DNA from: Saccharum officinarum
Taxonomy: Eukaryota; Streptophyta; Magnoliopsida; Poales; Poaceae
Direction: 5' to 3'
Length of the DNA: 64,000 nt
Assembly: GCA_020631735.1 (NCBI GenBank)
Contig: CM036158.1
Coordinates: 84,703,914 to 84,767,913 of the forward strand
Part shown: piece after piece, positions 1-12,037 of the stretch
How positions within the stretch are numbered: position 1 is the first letter of the stretch
Layout of the letters: the number at the start of each line of letters is the position of its first letter
The notes under the pieces: generated by a model
Told to the model about the DNA's origin: nothing
The model's database searches: none
What the model saw: only the letters and a program-made list of their open reading frames with translations
Made by a program: the position numbers and the translations under genes

Positions 1-33
1 ACTGTAGTCCCTAGTCAAACTTTCTTCTTATTA

Positions 34-285
34 GGCCATCCCCACATTGCCACATTGGCAAGTTGCTGCCGTGGAGGAGAGAATATAAAAAAGTGATGGC
101 TTATAGAATAGCAAAGAGACTTGTAAAGGTACTGGTGGCTTCAGAAAAAAGTTATGGCCATGAGAGAGAATAAGAGACGATAATGTAAGAGAAAAAAAAG
201 ACATAGGACCAATCCAAGGTAGCCATGTCGAGTTATACTCTCTCTTGGAACCACCACTATATTGTGGTTAGTATTGGGCTTGCTC
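34..285. mobile_element. Possible Tourist-like MITE
   Basis: The segment starts GGCCATCCCCACATTG and ends GTATTGGGCTTGCTC, which are loosely complementary. TTA stands directly on both sides (31-33 and 286-288), as expected for a PIF/Harbinger target duplication. The right TTA is shared with the next element. The terminal match is weak, so the call is tentative. Confidence 0.4.
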
Positions 286-288
286 TTA

Positions 289-518
289 GGGCACCCTCAA
301 CAATAGAATCAACTTGCTATCTCATATGAACTAAAAAAAGATAAAAATATAATAACCGTACATGTTAGTATAGAAAAATGTGTAAGCATAGACACATGAA
401 TCCTATGAAAAGTATGAGCTTAGCTCTTCATTAAGAGCTAGCTTATCATTATCGCTTCTTCTTATTGAATAAATTAAATATTCTATGAACTAGCTCTTAG
501 ACACAGTTGGAGCTGCCC
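289..518. mobile_element. Tourist-like MITE (PIF/Harbinger)
   Basis: A 230-bp AT-rich segment bounded by GGGCACCCTCAACA and the imperfect complement of GGGCAGCTCCAACT. A TTA duplication lies at 286-288 and 519-521. Size, termini and the 3-bp TTA duplication are typical of Tourist elements in grasses. No coding capacity is visible. Confidence 0.7.
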
Positions 519-590
519 TTACTCAATTACTCTCCAACTAACAACCCCCCCAATTGGCTTTTTCCCACCGCCCTAGGGACCAAATGCTAA

Positions 591-977
591 GAGCATCTCC
601 AAGAGTTTGCCAAAATTCACTTGGCAAATATCGTGATTTGGCAACTCGCTAAAATATATGGCAAGTAAAAAAATAGACTATCTCCAAGAGTTTGCCATTT
701 GGACTTGGTAAAATAAGAAGAGACCCGCTAAGCGAACGAAGAGCCCCGTTAAGAAACGAAGAGCCCTGTTAAGAAACGAAGAGCCCCGCTTAAATTTGCA
801 CGTGAAGCCGGATGCGCGCTCGCGCTCAGCGCGCAAATATGTGCGTGGAGGGGGGGGAGATTTGTCAAGTTGTTAAAATTTGCCAAGTTGAATGCCAAAC
901 TGTTGGAGCACAATTTTTTCTGTTTTGCCAAAAATAGATGGATGCCAAGTTGATTTGGCAAACTCTTGGAGATGCTC
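591..977. mobile_element. TIR element, GAGCATCTCCAAGAG family
   Basis: The ends are 24-bp perfect inverted repeats starting GAGCATCTCCAAGAGTTTGC. A second, internal copy of the terminal motif starts near 680, and a 20-bp unit (gaagagccccgttaagaaac) is tandemly repeated at about 738-790. The segment is 387 bp without coding capacity. No clear target duplication is visible, so the superfamily is not assigned. Confidence 0.75.
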
Positions 978-2786
978 GCCATTTTGTGTACTGCCACCGT
1001 TGGTCCAATAACTTCCTACCGTCCTCCTTTAGATCCTGGTAACCATCAAACCCCAAAACACTAACATTAAAGCCGTGAACCCTAATTTACGCCAACGAAC
1101 TTCTTTTCTTTTTCGTTTTTGTTTTGCTTTCTTTTTTCCTTGCCATTTTGCATGTTCGTGTATTTCATGTATTGCATGCATGGCCATGAAGAAAATCATT
1201 ACCTTGATTATAGCATGTCGCTTGATTACCATTGAACAAGGAATCTAATGCTTAAGCAAGGTAAGTCAGGGACGATTTAGTAAATTTCTATTTACCAAAT
1301 TACCATTACACTAATGGTTCCTAAAATCCTAAGTTTGTATATGTGCCATCTAAATTCCCGAACCATTATATTTGATGATGCTTCATTTCCCGGACTTGCC
1401 TGTCCAATGGTTCATCTCAAGTTTAAATCTGGAATAAACGCTTCAACTATTGATGTGGATGCTAACTACCTTAGGCATACTATGTTGAGAAGTGGATTTT
1501 CCACGTACCCTTTTGTGGCCCCAAGTGTTACCTTGGCTATCCATTTTGCTTTGAGATTGGTGCTCGTAGGGGAAGGGGATATTGCTTCAAGATTCCTGCT
1601 ACAGCGGGAGCGGGAGGGAGGAATCACGATTGAGATAGCCAGTGCGGCCACACGGGCATGTGTGCTTGTCTTTCCCATACTATGCTATATCTCTACTCCT
1701 AAAAAGATGAAACAGGACCCGTTCACTCGCCGTGGTGAAGCCGCTACGCCGGACGCGCCTCTGTAACTCCAATTTGCGCCGACAGGTGGGCCACGCACTC
1801 GATCCCGCGACTCCCGCTCAGCACAACGCCGCCCAATCTTTTCCTCCTTCCACACCCGGCATCCTCCTAGGCTCCCAGCTCTCACACGCCCTCTCCGTCC
1901 TCCCAAGCGCACCACCCAAGCCGCAAGGGCCCCCATGTCCCCGCGCCTCCGCTCCGCTCCACCACCGCGAGGGCCGTGCGGCCGACGCCGCGCCGCCGTC
2001 GCCCGACCAAATCCCGTGACGCCGTCGCCCGACCATGCCCTTCCCTGCTCGGCTGCTCCGAGGACCCAGGGGACGAGCATCGCGAAGGAGAATGACTGTT
2101 GAAGGAGCTCTGAGCAACCGACGAAGCGCGCCCTCTCCCCGTGGCTATGACCTGCAACATCTATGGTTAGGGTTCGAGCCCCTAGCCGGTAAGCTGCGTC
2201 TCGCCCCTCCCCTAACCTCATCCTGAAGTTGAGTTGAGTTCAGTGACACATTTGGTATTTGATAATTTTGCCACATTTTAATAAGAATTTAGTTGGAGAG
2301 AGATGTTGCTATGCTGCCTGTACTATAGTTTTCTTTTTCCTTCTAATTATCACTGCAATAGGTTTTCTATGTGACCATCTTAGGTTTTCTACTATAGTTT
2401 GGATACATATTTATGAGATAAAATCCTCAATATATTTACTCATTTAAACACTTCAGTAGCAAAGCTACTATGGTGTTATTAGATAAATCTTAAGTTATTT
2501 CGCTGAATATTCCGTGGTAAGAGCATGCTAGGTGATGTGTCGAGTGTTGTTTATAATTTACCGGCAACTTAGACATAACTCACTCATAAATATGTTTTCT
2601 TTTATTTCCCAAAGGCACGTTCCAACTTCCAAGTGAAGAAGAACACAGACCTTTCAAAACTGATTACTACTACGTTGTTCTATGGATAGTTTGACCACAA
2701 GTGCTCTAGCACTAATACCAAGGCTTAAATATTGGTGGACTGGAGCTTGGAGACTATCTTGGTGAGTTCATTCATTATAATGCAAA
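978..2786. other. No recognised gene; GC-rich segment 1700-2230
   Basis: I recognise no protein or RNA gene here. An open frame at 1314-1766 (+, 150 codons) resembles nothing I know. Bases 1700-2230 are GC-rich, with the composition of a grass gene's 5' end, but no frame gives a recognisable domain. Since an MGDG synthase fragment and exon-like pieces follow, this may be another captured gene piece; that is inference. Confidence 0.3.
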
Positions 2787-3094
2787 ATCACAAGCTCCCA
2801 TCCACTTCTCCATTTGGGTTTCAAATCCCCTAAGCTGTTGGTAAAAGAAAACCACAATGAAGGAAGAACGCTACAACTGTCTGATTTATGGACCAATCGG
2901 ATAGAAATCCTTTAGAAAATAATAAAAATAACAAGTTCTGGATTATACCTTTACTGATATTTTCATTATTCAAGTGCCTGCAGTGAGGAGCTTAGTGTTT
3001 TGTTCCATCCACAAATGACAATAAGCTGCCCAATTGGTTTTCCAAGCTCTTTTTCAAACAATGATTCTCTCAGGGCTTTGACAGTCTTCTTGAA
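2787..3094 (-). pseudogene. MGDG synthase (type B MGD) fragment, intron retained
   Basis: MGDG synthase transfers galactose from UDP-galactose to diacylglycerol in plastid envelopes. On the - strand, 3094-2949 encodes ELGKPIGQLIVICG, WNK and SSLQALE. Intron 2948-2835 follows, with GT after GTAAAG and a pyrimidine-rich stretch ending CAACAG. Then 2834-2787 encodes RGFETQMEKWMGACD. Both blocks match the C-terminal GT-B domain of plant MGD2/MGD3-type enzymes, as known for the family. The usual CGRNK is CGWNK here. Near the exon end the frame carries a short insertion that makes TAA. The N-terminal half and the following TKAGPGT region are not recognisable in frame. It is a broken genomic fragment, and the retained intron argues against a processed copy. 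A captured fragment inside a transposon is the likely origin. Confidence 0.8.
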
Positions 3095-3502
3095 TATATA
3101 TGTCGACCGACCCTAGTGTTCCTTTTAGATACCCTTTTCATAAAACATACCAAAACGTACCAATATGCTTAACTCTTTAGTTCTAACCATTACAATTACC
3201 TGTAGATTTATTTGTCAGATGAACTCAAAACTAGGTGTCATTGGTAATAGAAAAAACAATTGATCCAAAAAAGACTAAACTATATAATTGCTAATTGCTA
3301 TGAACTGAGGTTACTACTTTTGCATCTTTTCTTGCCAAAAAAAGAGAGAAAACTAACTATTTGCATCTTGAGGTTACCATTACCACAAACTATTTCAATG
3401 TTTCACTATATAGGTGTTCTGGTCTCAGGTTACCACTAACTTTTTCAGTTTGCTACTTGATGCTGTTTAGTGCAGTTAATGAGATTGCTTATCCTCTTTC
3501 AG

Positions 3503-4086
3503 CACCAATGATAAACAGCCTGCTCCCAGTAGTAGTCGCAGTGCTCCCAGGAGCTTGGTGTCCATGGTGACAGGTGTCCCTATTCTACACTCTTGACGAT
3601 TGAAAGGGCTGATAACGACCTCCTGGCATGAGGCGGGGCTAGGAATGCTCTGCTTTGCTGAAATTATTTGCTATGTTTTCAATTTTCAATGGAATATTTT
3701 TTTTGAATGACTATGTTTTTACCTTTTCTGTTTCCACTGGAATATATTTGAACAACAATTGTTTTACTTTTCAGTTTTCAATGGAATGCTCTATCTCAAT
3801 GTGGGCGGGGACGCGAGCACGTCCGCCGTGGCCCTCCCGCCCGCGAAGACAGGTCCAGCGACAACCGGGGTTGTCGACTCCAGCTTCTATGAAGCGATCT
3901 CGTGGCCGCAGCGCTACACTTGGACAATGACATCAACGAGGTTGGCGTCGTGGCGCTGCTGATGGCGCTGTAGGAGCCGGCCACAGGCGGTGCGTGCGCG
4001 TTCACGTCCAGTGGGTGGAACAGCAATGAGCTGCCCAAGAGGACCAGGGACGAGTTCGATAGACGCATTGAAGTTGTGCTCATAAT
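3503..4086 (+). pseudogene. Exon-like fragments of unidentified gene(s)
   Basis: Bases 3503-3573 form an exon-like block between a pyrimidine-rich CTTTCAG acceptor and a GT donor; one phase is open and reads TNDKQPAPSSSRSAPRSLV. A second GC-rich block starts after TTTTCAG at 3775. It reads FNGMLYLNVGGDAS first and, in another phase after about 3920, DNDINEVGVVALLMAL followed by a stop. The change of frame indicates decay. I do not recognise the protein. The blocks are separated by AT-rich DNA and lie on the strand opposite the MGDG synthase fragment, as often seen where a transposon has captured several gene pieces. Confidence 0.35.
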
Positions 4087-5289
4087 TCTCTGTTCATGGC
4101 AATGGGTGCGGATTGAATAAAATTCAGTTCAATTCGTGATGTCAGTCATTTGTTTCTTGCTACTAAGACCCATAACTATTTTCTTGTATGTCATATATGT
4201 ATGAGTTATTTGAGAAAGGGAAAAAACAACAAAATCAAGGCTTCATTGAATATTGATAGGACCAGTAATAGAAAATCAAATGGCACCATTTCCAGTATAT
4301 TACCTGTAACTATATTTGGAGCATTGAGCACTCATCGGGACTCGAAGAATCTGACAGTTGTTTGGTGATATCCAACAATGTTGGACGTCTGAATGCTTTT
4401 CAAGTTCAGTTGTAATTTATTCTTAATGAAGTATGTGACGTTCTTGAGAAAAGCTATGTACTATATGTGCTCTGTATCGATCAATTTATTCTCTTTTTGC
4501 AGGTTACCATGTTGGCAGGGAATACAATTAGAGTACTGTATTTAAGTATTTAACTATCTGTAATAAAAAATGATTGTTTCAGCATTTGTGTTCTTGACAT
4601 TCATTTTCCAAACTTTTGCAGACCATTTTTAGTTTCTTCTGTATATAGGGTAGAAAATCTTATGAGTGGACAGGTACTTGGACTAGCAAAATTTGTGTAC
4701 GCTCTATCCGAGAACAACCACCTGTATTATTCTCTTATATGCACGATATCAGTCTACTAGAAATTCAATTTGGTACTTAGTAAGGCCTTGGATGCTACAC
4801 ATTTCCTGGAGCTACAAAATGGACGGTTCATTTATGGACTGAATTTTATTTGTGCAAAAAAGGGGAACCCTGGCATGGATGCTTTTATGGGTTTTATATA
4901 GTGTTTTGTTGTTTGATTAAATGCTATCGGTTGTAGATTGTACATTTCAGTTTGATGCTATGTTTGTGGCACACGGCACACTGGGTTAGTGATTGTTACG
5001 AAAATGAATTAGCACCCAAGAAAACCTAATAAACAACAAATATGTGCATGGCTGTTTTGAAGCTATTAAATTGGTGCTTATGATTTTTTATAGCTCAAAA
5101 ACATGTTGCTAGGATCAGATGGACTGTACTATCAGATTACCTCAATTTTTTCATGCTCCTACAACATTGAAAATTTTGAGAGCCATAGCAACACACGGAC
5201 CAAAATTTGAGCTCCTCTATAGCATTGAAAATTTCAAGATTCACGTATGAAAATTTCAAGACTCGCGTATGAATATGGGCGAAAATTTT
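4087..5289. other. AT-rich DNA without recognised features
   Basis: No coding, RNA or clear repeat signal is visible. At 5160-5290 a short phrase (gaaaattt...gcaac(a/g)cacgga) recurs in degenerate form just before the Helitron-like end. Confidence 0.4.
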
Positions 5290-5323
5290 GAGGCTCTCGT
5301 AGCAACGCACGGACATATGCTAG
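5290..5323 (+). mobile_element. Helitron-like 3' terminus
   Basis: A short hairpin (ctcgt-agcaacgc-acgga) is followed about 9 bases later by CTAG and then T. A hairpin before CTRR, with T following in the host, is the known 3' signature of plant Helitrons. The matching 5' end was not found, so the element's extent is open; it could include the gene fragments at 1.7-4.1 kb. Confidence 0.45.
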
Positions 5324-5462
5324 TATGTGAATATTAACAAAGTGTGAACCGGAGAGGGAACAAGGAAGAAGATGATGTGCGGCCGTAGCAACTCGCGTAT
5401 TATTTTATTAGTTCATTGATGAATGTATGATTGGGAAGCAAAATCAAGTGACATGGGTCATA

Positions 5463-5655
5463 TGTATTTCATCCGTATAAAATATACAATTCTAGTTTTT
5501 TAGTCAAATATCTAAAATTTAACCAAATTTATATAAATGAATAGCATTATTTGTAACACCAAATAAATATCTACACGATATATATAAGCTTGGTCAATGC
5601 TAAAATGATTTGACTCAGTACTATATTAAAATTATATATAGACAAAGAGAGTATT
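5463..5655. mobile_element. Degenerate mariner/Stowaway-type MITE
   Basis: Phrases such as TCTAGTTTTTTAGTCAAAT and TTTAACCAAATTTATA, with a partly complementary right half, match the common grass mariner-derived MITE. The CTCCGTCC ends have decayed (ATCCGTATAAAAT is left on one side). Confidence 0.45.
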
Positions 5656-6744
5656 TGAATACAGAGAGAACATCTATATGTCAAGCAAATTTGTTAGAGA
5701 AATTGGACTATGAGTGAACCATTTGGTGTGTGTTTGGTTTGAGAACCATGTGGGATGGGTTGACTCTATCTTATTTTTTTTTGGGGAGGGGGGGGGGGTT
5801 GAGTTGGGTTGGGTTGGACCCATCTTGCTTTATTTATAGGCCCGATTTGCAAATTTTATAAACTATTTCTCTCAAGGTTACAATATTTCAATCCGAACCG
5901 TCATTACAAATAGATCTCTAGGGCCGGTTAGGTTTCAGTGCGTGTCTCTAAAAATCGTTGACACACAAGTAGAGGCGAGCCAAGCAGTAAACTATTTCTA
6001 ACGACCATTAAAAAACCTTTTTTGCGGTATAGCAATTGGTACATCTTTGCTTAGCAGAATATTAAGTACATGAGCAGAAACAGAAAGCACATGCGGGAGC
6101 AGTTCCTGCAATGGAAAAACGGAACGTCTAGCGCGTCCGGATGGCCGTGCCTGCTTCGCCTGCTTCATGTGGGGGCCCGCGCCGCTCCATGTCCCACACC
6201 CGCACCGTGGCCCGTGCCGCTTCGTGTCCCATGCCGCACCGTGGCCTGCGCGCGCACGCACCGTGGCACCTCCTCCACACCCACGCGCATGTAGGCAGGC
6301 CCAACAGCTGCAGCAGGTGGCTGCTGCAGGATGGGTCCCACCGCAATATGTGCAACACCAAGATCTACTTTTGCAACATCTTGATGAAACAAACATATGT
6401 CCAAAACAATTGTAACACTTAATATACGTCTGAAACACTAGGAAAACACGTTTGTAGCCAAAATATATGCAACATCCAGATAAATACTTGCAACATGCGT
6501 ATAAAATACTTGAAACATACGCTTACAACATGCATGTATATGCAACATCCAGATCTACTTTTAAAACATCCAGATAAAATAATTACAACATATGTCTAAA
6601 ACAGATAAAATATTTGGGATATACACTTGAAAACACCATTGCAATATGTGCAACATCTCAATCTACTTTTGCAACATCAATATAAAACACTTGCAACATA
6701 TCTCTGAAACATTTGAAACACTCAAAATAGACGCTTACAACATG

Positions 6745-7885
6745 TGACAAAGTACCGAGAAATGTCATGTGGTGGGCCTTGGAAAAGCACAAAGTCCCAA
6801 CTAAGTACGTTACTCTCATCAAGGATATGTACATGGATGTGGTGATGTTTGTCCGAACATGTGATGGCGACACCAGTGACTTTTCAATTAAAATAGGACT
6901 GCATCAGGTGTCAGCTTTGAGCCCTTATTTATTTGCTTTGGTGATGGATGAGGTCACAAGGGACATACAAGGTGATATCCCTTGATGTATGCTCTTTGCT
7001 GATGATGTGGTGCTAGTTGACGACAGTAGGGCGGGGGTTAATAGGAAGTTAGAACTATGGAGACACTCGTTAGAGTCGAAAGGGTTTAGACTTAGTAGGA
7101 CTAAGACCGAGTACATGAGGTGCGATTTCAGCGTGACTAGGCACGAGGAGGGATACGTTAGCCTCGATGGGCAAGTGGTGGCCAAGAAGCATACTTTTCG
7201 GTATTTAGGGTCGATGCTACAAAAGGATGGAGACATTGATGAAGATGTTAGGCATAGAATTTTAGCTGGCTGGTTGAAATGGCGTCAAGCTTCTGGCGTT
7301 CTCTGTGACAAAAGGGTGCCTCAGAAGCTAAAAGGTAAGTTCTATAGGACGGCGATTCGTCCGGCGATGTTATACGGTGCTGAGTGTTGGCCTACAAAAA
7401 GGCGACATGTCTAGCAATTGAGTGTAGCAGAGATGCGTATGTTGCGTTGGTGTTGTGGGCACACAAGGAGGGATAGAGTCCGGAACGACGATATTCGGGA
7501 TAGGGTTGGGGTGGCACCAATTGAGGAGAAATTGATTCAACATCGCTTGAGATGGTTTGGACATGTCCAACGGAGGCCTCCTGAGGCGCCGGTGCGTAGT
7601 GGAGTTCTAAAGAGGGCCGATAATGTAAAGAGCGGTAGAGGTCGACCTAAACTAACTTGGGACGAGTCCGTTAAGAGAGATCTTAAGGAGTGGAATATCT
7701 CTAAGGATTTAGCTATGGACAGGAGCGCTTGGAAATTGGCAATCAACGTGCCTGAACCGTGACCTTTTTTTTTATCTTGTGCCCTTTATGTCCCTTTATG
7801 TGTCTCCCTGTTTCTCGTCTCTTTTGGGTTTTATCTCTAGCCTACCCCAACTTGTTTGGGACAAAAGACTATGTTGTTGTTGTTG
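6745..7885 (+). mobile_element. RTE-type LINE, 5'-truncated, with target duplication
   Basis: A LINE fragment bounded by a perfect 17-bp target-site duplication, tagacgcttacaacatg, at 6728-6744 and 7886-7902. The 3' end carries CCTACCCCAACTTGTTTGGG followed by a TTG-repeat tail, typical of plant RTE elements. It starts inside the reverse transcriptase, so endonuclease and N-terminal RT are missing. It is closely similar to the longer copy at 39542-41619. The perfect duplication proves a single retrotransposition event into the GCAACAT repeat element. Confidence 0.93.
6767..7762 (+). pseudogene. RTE reverse transcriptase, C-terminal part (broken)
   Basis: One reading frame encodes the last part of an RTE reverse transcriptase. 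It includes the active-site box FADD in [12 protein letters not shown] and the C-terminal region ([29 protein letters not shown]). Two in-frame stops break it: TGA near 6983, where the second copy has TGG, and TAG near 7412, where the second copy has CAG. Both changes are G-to-A or C-to-T. The N-terminal RT motifs and the endonuclease are absent because of 5' truncation. It cannot encode an active enzyme. Confidence 0.9.
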
Positions 7886-8450
7886 TAGACGCTTACAACA
7901 TGCAGTTTCAGCGTAATATCTCTTTGCTGCTTGGGAGAATGGATCCTCGTCGGTGTGTGGGGTTCTATCCTAGTCGTCGCGGGCTGCACGAGGGCGAGTT
8001 CCAACTAGGCGGGCGTGAGATGTGCGTGGGTGGGATTCGTCTAGGTTGCCGTGAGCTGCATGTGGGCGAGCTCCACACCCGGCCACAGCGAGCTGGGCAA
8101 GTGGAGGCGGAGGTCTTCCCGGCCGCCGACCAGGCGTCCGGCCCTGTGGTGGAGGCGGCAGCGGTCTCCCTCACCACGGGCGGGCTGCGCAGCTCGGACG
8201 GTGGAGCTCGTGCGTATGCGGCTAGCTACGACGCTCAACGCTCGTGCGTATGCGGACGGTGGCAGCGCTTGTGTGGGCGTGGGCGCTAGTAGAGCTTGTG
8301 CGTATGCGACCAAAGGGCGGGTGGTGCGGTGCGGTGGAGCCGATGTGAATGGGGAAGATAAGATGAGGGGAGCAGGCCTGTGGGCCGGTCCACAGCCCAA
8401 CTAGCCGTGCCAGACTGACCGACGTGGAACGGACGCCCATGGTGGAGCAT

Positions 8451-10481
8451 TAGTGTTGGAAAAATGTTAGCCTCAATTTTTTTTTCTCTTTATTTACATA
8501 GACCGTTAATTACTTCTATTTGAACTGGCACCGAGGGTTTCTTAATGCACCACGTTGAGGTGTTGCTGGAACCTCACCTCTACAGTAAGGATCCATGTCA
8601 TATATAGGTTGGTGGTCTCACGTATGGTTATTATAGCCTGCACAAGAATCATTGTCCTCAAGTGACACAAAACAGAAGCAAATACCCAAGAATGCATTAT
8701 GACGAGAGAGATGGCCTCGGAGGAGAGAGAGAGAGAGGGAGGAAAGCTGCTACATGCAATCTTTTTGATGAGCAGGACGATGGAACCATGGGAGATCATG
8801 TATGTATGGATAGATGATGATAGTCTTATTCTTTCTTGTTGCAAACGTGGAGCCGAACTTTCTTGCGTTGTGCGTGTCCTGACTCGTGAGGCTGTCCTTA
8901 GACATGCACAGAACACAGGAGAAGGACGGGTCTCCAGATCAGAATTCAGAACGTTGGCATGCGATTCGGCGTGATGCGGTTAACAGAAAAGATTCCCCTC
9001 TTTTGGGTCGCGTACGCTAGCTAGAGCGCTTTCGCTCATGCATGCAAGTTGCACGATGTGGTGTGGGATGGCGAGGTGGACTGGACGCATGCATGGACGA
9101 ATGGATGTGGTGGATCGTGGATGGCGCCGCGCTCCCAGAAAACTCCGCTGGTCGCCCGCGCGCGCCCACACTTTTCTCCGTTGATCTCGCCGACGCCGAG
9201 GCGAGAGCATGGGAATGGGATGCTCCCTCTCCTTTTGCCGGGCACTACTTGACTCGGCAGCCGGGCTGGATCGAGCATCGGTGTCTCCTCTCCTCATTTC
9301 CCATAACCGATGAAAAGAAGAATTTAAGAGGAGGAAAAACTATGCTCGTTTGCCCAAGTCTCACGCGCGCCAACACTGATCGCTATGTTTACTGGGGGCC
9401 AAGAGAACCAAAATTCTAGCGTGCTTGCTTCACCATGCAAAAAATGCGCCGGCCGGTCATCGTTTGAACAAGTGCGACTCCTTTTGGCCATCCGTTAATC
9501 GGATTCGGATCTCCTCTGCAGATCGGGTTTACCTGCTGAACTCGAGAAACACACTCAGCTAATTAGACAAAGTCTTGCAGCACATGCTTAAAGTTTGTAG
9601 CGGTGTACTTCCTTTTTTGTGCTTCAAACTTTATAGCAGTCTCTTATCGCATCGGAATCAGATGTGCCACGTCCGACGTTAGTCGGCGAATCCCGACCCT
9701 AAAGCGTAAGCATGCAGCCAACTAAATAAACTAACAAAAGGTAGTACAAAGCAAAGCAAACGGCCGGGCACGATTAGAGCCGCGACGACAGAAGCTTATC
9801 CCAATGGCTTAAACAAAGAGCAGGGTGATTAATTAGCCACTTAAGCATGCATGGCCATAAGCAGAGAATCAGTCCGTGTCACTAACACACGTTAGAGTAG
9901 CTATATCTTCTTGCACAAAAGAAGTGGTAGACTACGAGTAGTTTCAGTGCGATTCCGAGTGAGCAAAGCAGGTGATTACGCGCGCAGGAGCCAGAGGACG
10001 GTAGGGTGGTTAGGGGCTTAGGGCTCCGGTATAGATGGCGTCTGAGCAACGCGAACAATAGGATTAGGATAAATTAAGGACACGTATGTGAGATGATTAT
10101 AAATTAAGGACATACGATGAATTGTTTGAGGGCAGTCTAAGAGGCATCCAATTGTTGAGTGACATATATGTCCATATACGTAGTAGACGATACCTCTACA
10201 GTTGAAAAAATACTCTATAAAAAATTGCTCTCATACTCAAAGACCATCTGTTAATCACTGAATGGCATCTTTCTCCCTCCCACGTCAAATAAATCACATA
10301 TGTTGTACTTCTTCTAGACATTCACACCTTTATAAGAACTGTGGCGGCGCCAGCGGGTTTCCAGGTATTCCTCGGAATACCCATTATTTTGATTAAAGAA
10401 ACAAAGACAAAGGGAAAAAAACAACAAAGACAAAGAAAAAGCTTCTACATCCACCCCAAATCCTCCGACCCAGTATATAAG
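8451..10481. other. No recognised gene or element
   Basis: Several open frames of 60-125 codons on both strands overlap one another and show no recognisable domain or splice structure. Bases 9000-9300 are GC-rich and 9420-10480 are mixed and AT-rich. I cannot support any gene here. Confidence 0.4.
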
Positions 10482-11806
10482 TGAAAGGTCCTTGTTTGGT
10501 TTTGGTAATTGAGTGACAATCTAAATGGACTAGTGTGTTTAAATATGAAATACATAGGTGATTAGTCCACAGGTACACTTGTGTGAGCAACTTACATGGC
10601 ATGGAATCAGGTGACTAAAGTGGAGAAAATCAAAACAAGACTTGGCTTGATAGACCGGTTGCAAGAGTGAAGGGCAAGTCGTGGACTTGGCGCCGATGGA
10701 CTGAGGCAACAGTGAAAAGCAAGTGAGGTCAAAATCGATGAACCAATATGGTTATGTGATGATATAAAGTAGATCATATCATTTGTTGATCAAGTTAGTG
10801 CATGTGTTGCATCAAAGTAGATCATATCATTTGTTGATCAAGTTAGTGCATGTGTTGCATCAACATTAAAGGAGATGGAATACAATGCGCAAGACAAAGG
10901 TATAACCTATAGGGCATTTCATTTTACTGGTCATAGGTGTGTAGAGAAGTTTATGACCGGGTTTAGGATAAATGACTGTACTATCATGAGGGGCAAACTT
11001 GTTTGCATATTGGTCATCTAGTGTCACTCGAGTGATCTAACTTTGCATCGTTGTTAGGATTGAGTGGCGACGTAGCGTAGTGAAAAGAGAGCTAATTCTT
11101 TGTTAAAATATTTGTGAAAAGCTAACACACATGCACAAGATGGTGGAGACTTGGTGGTGTTAGCACATTTGTAAAGGAGAAGTTGTTGGAGTTGATTTGG
11201 ATCAACTTGGAGAAGGAAAGGATAAGAAAAGAGCAAGTTTGGGTTGTTGGAGTGTCGAAAAATGCAACTAAACTTGTAGCCAATGCGCAGCCCAGCCTGG
11301 GGGGTGGCACCGCCTTTTCCGGTGTGCAACGCCACCCCTAGGGCGGTGGCAGCACTACTCCTAGGGTGGTGCATCACCACCCCTTGCAACGTGCCCATTT
11401 CAGCAGCACCACCCTTTCGTATTTTGGGCATAACTCTTAGCTCCGAACTCCGATTTAGATGATCTAGGACTTTTCAAAAAGCTAATAAAATGCTCGACAA
11501 GCTTGATATAGTGGAAATTGATTTGGAGAAATTTAGGGGTACTTGACATAGTGCATTGAGTGGCACTAGGTGTTCGTGTTGCAAGCCAGTGGTGCTTGTT
11601 ACTCTTGGAGGTTGCCACCTCCTAGACGGCTTGTGGTGGTCTCCATCGAAGCACGCAAGAAGTTGTGCGGTGCTCTAGAAAAGTGATTGTGAGGGGTTTT
11701 GTGCTCACCCTGCAGGAGTCGTGAAGAGTAACTCTAGTTGAGCGTGTCATTGAGTTACCCTCACTTGGTTCGTGGGTTTCTTGTGTCACCCGATTGTCGG
11801 GCTAGG
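10482..11806 (+). mobile_element. SIRE-like (Ty1/copia?) LTR, left part
   Basis: The segment starts TGAAAGGTCCTTGTTTGGTT. About 1 kb of it (10482-11525) matches 29244-28165 in inverted orientation. The TGAAAGG terminus and the phrase ACTCTTGGAGGTTGCCACC, which recurs in modified form at 55815, suggest LTRs of one copia-like group. It is interrupted by the hAT element at 11815 and resumes at 14018. The lineage is inferred from style, not from coding sequence. Confidence 0.55.
10766..10861. repeat. 48-bp perfect tandem duplication
   Basis: Two identical 48-bp units (10766-10813 and 10814-10861), each starting aaagtagatcatatcatttg, stand head to tail inside the LTR. The inverted relative near 28.8 kb has one copy, so the duplication is private to this copy. 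Confidence 0.9.
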
Positions 11807-12037
11807 CTTGTGAATAAAGCTGGACGAAAAGCTCGCAACTCGATAGCTCGCTCGACTCGGATCGATAGTGGCTCGGCTCGGCTCGGTTCGTTTAATTTCT
11901 CAAACGAGCTGAGCAAGCATCCTAGCTCGTGTCTTAACGAGCCAGCTCGCGAGCCAGCTCGAGCCAGCTCGCGAGCCTAACGAGCCAAAGTTGTTGGCCT
12001 TAAACTTTTATTAGTGTTATATAACTTTATGTCTTAC

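Larger units (their letters stand above)
6060..8450. repeat. GCAACAT-motif repeat element, split by a LINE
   Basis: A GC-rich block (6060-6340) is followed by degenerate short repeats built on GCAACAT and AAACACTTG (6340-6744). After the LINE insertion the motif ends and a second GC-rich block continues (7903-8410). The related block at 38180-38616 plus 43083-43830 has the motif in the opposite orientation (ATGTTGC). The overall plan suggests a dispersed non-autonomous transposon. I see no termini and no real coding; the superfamily is unknown. Confidence 0.5.

Noticed and set aside
6070..6438. Five overlapping open frames on both strands
   Set aside because: GC-rich sequence lacks stops in several frames at once; none has a domain and the region is a repeat element.
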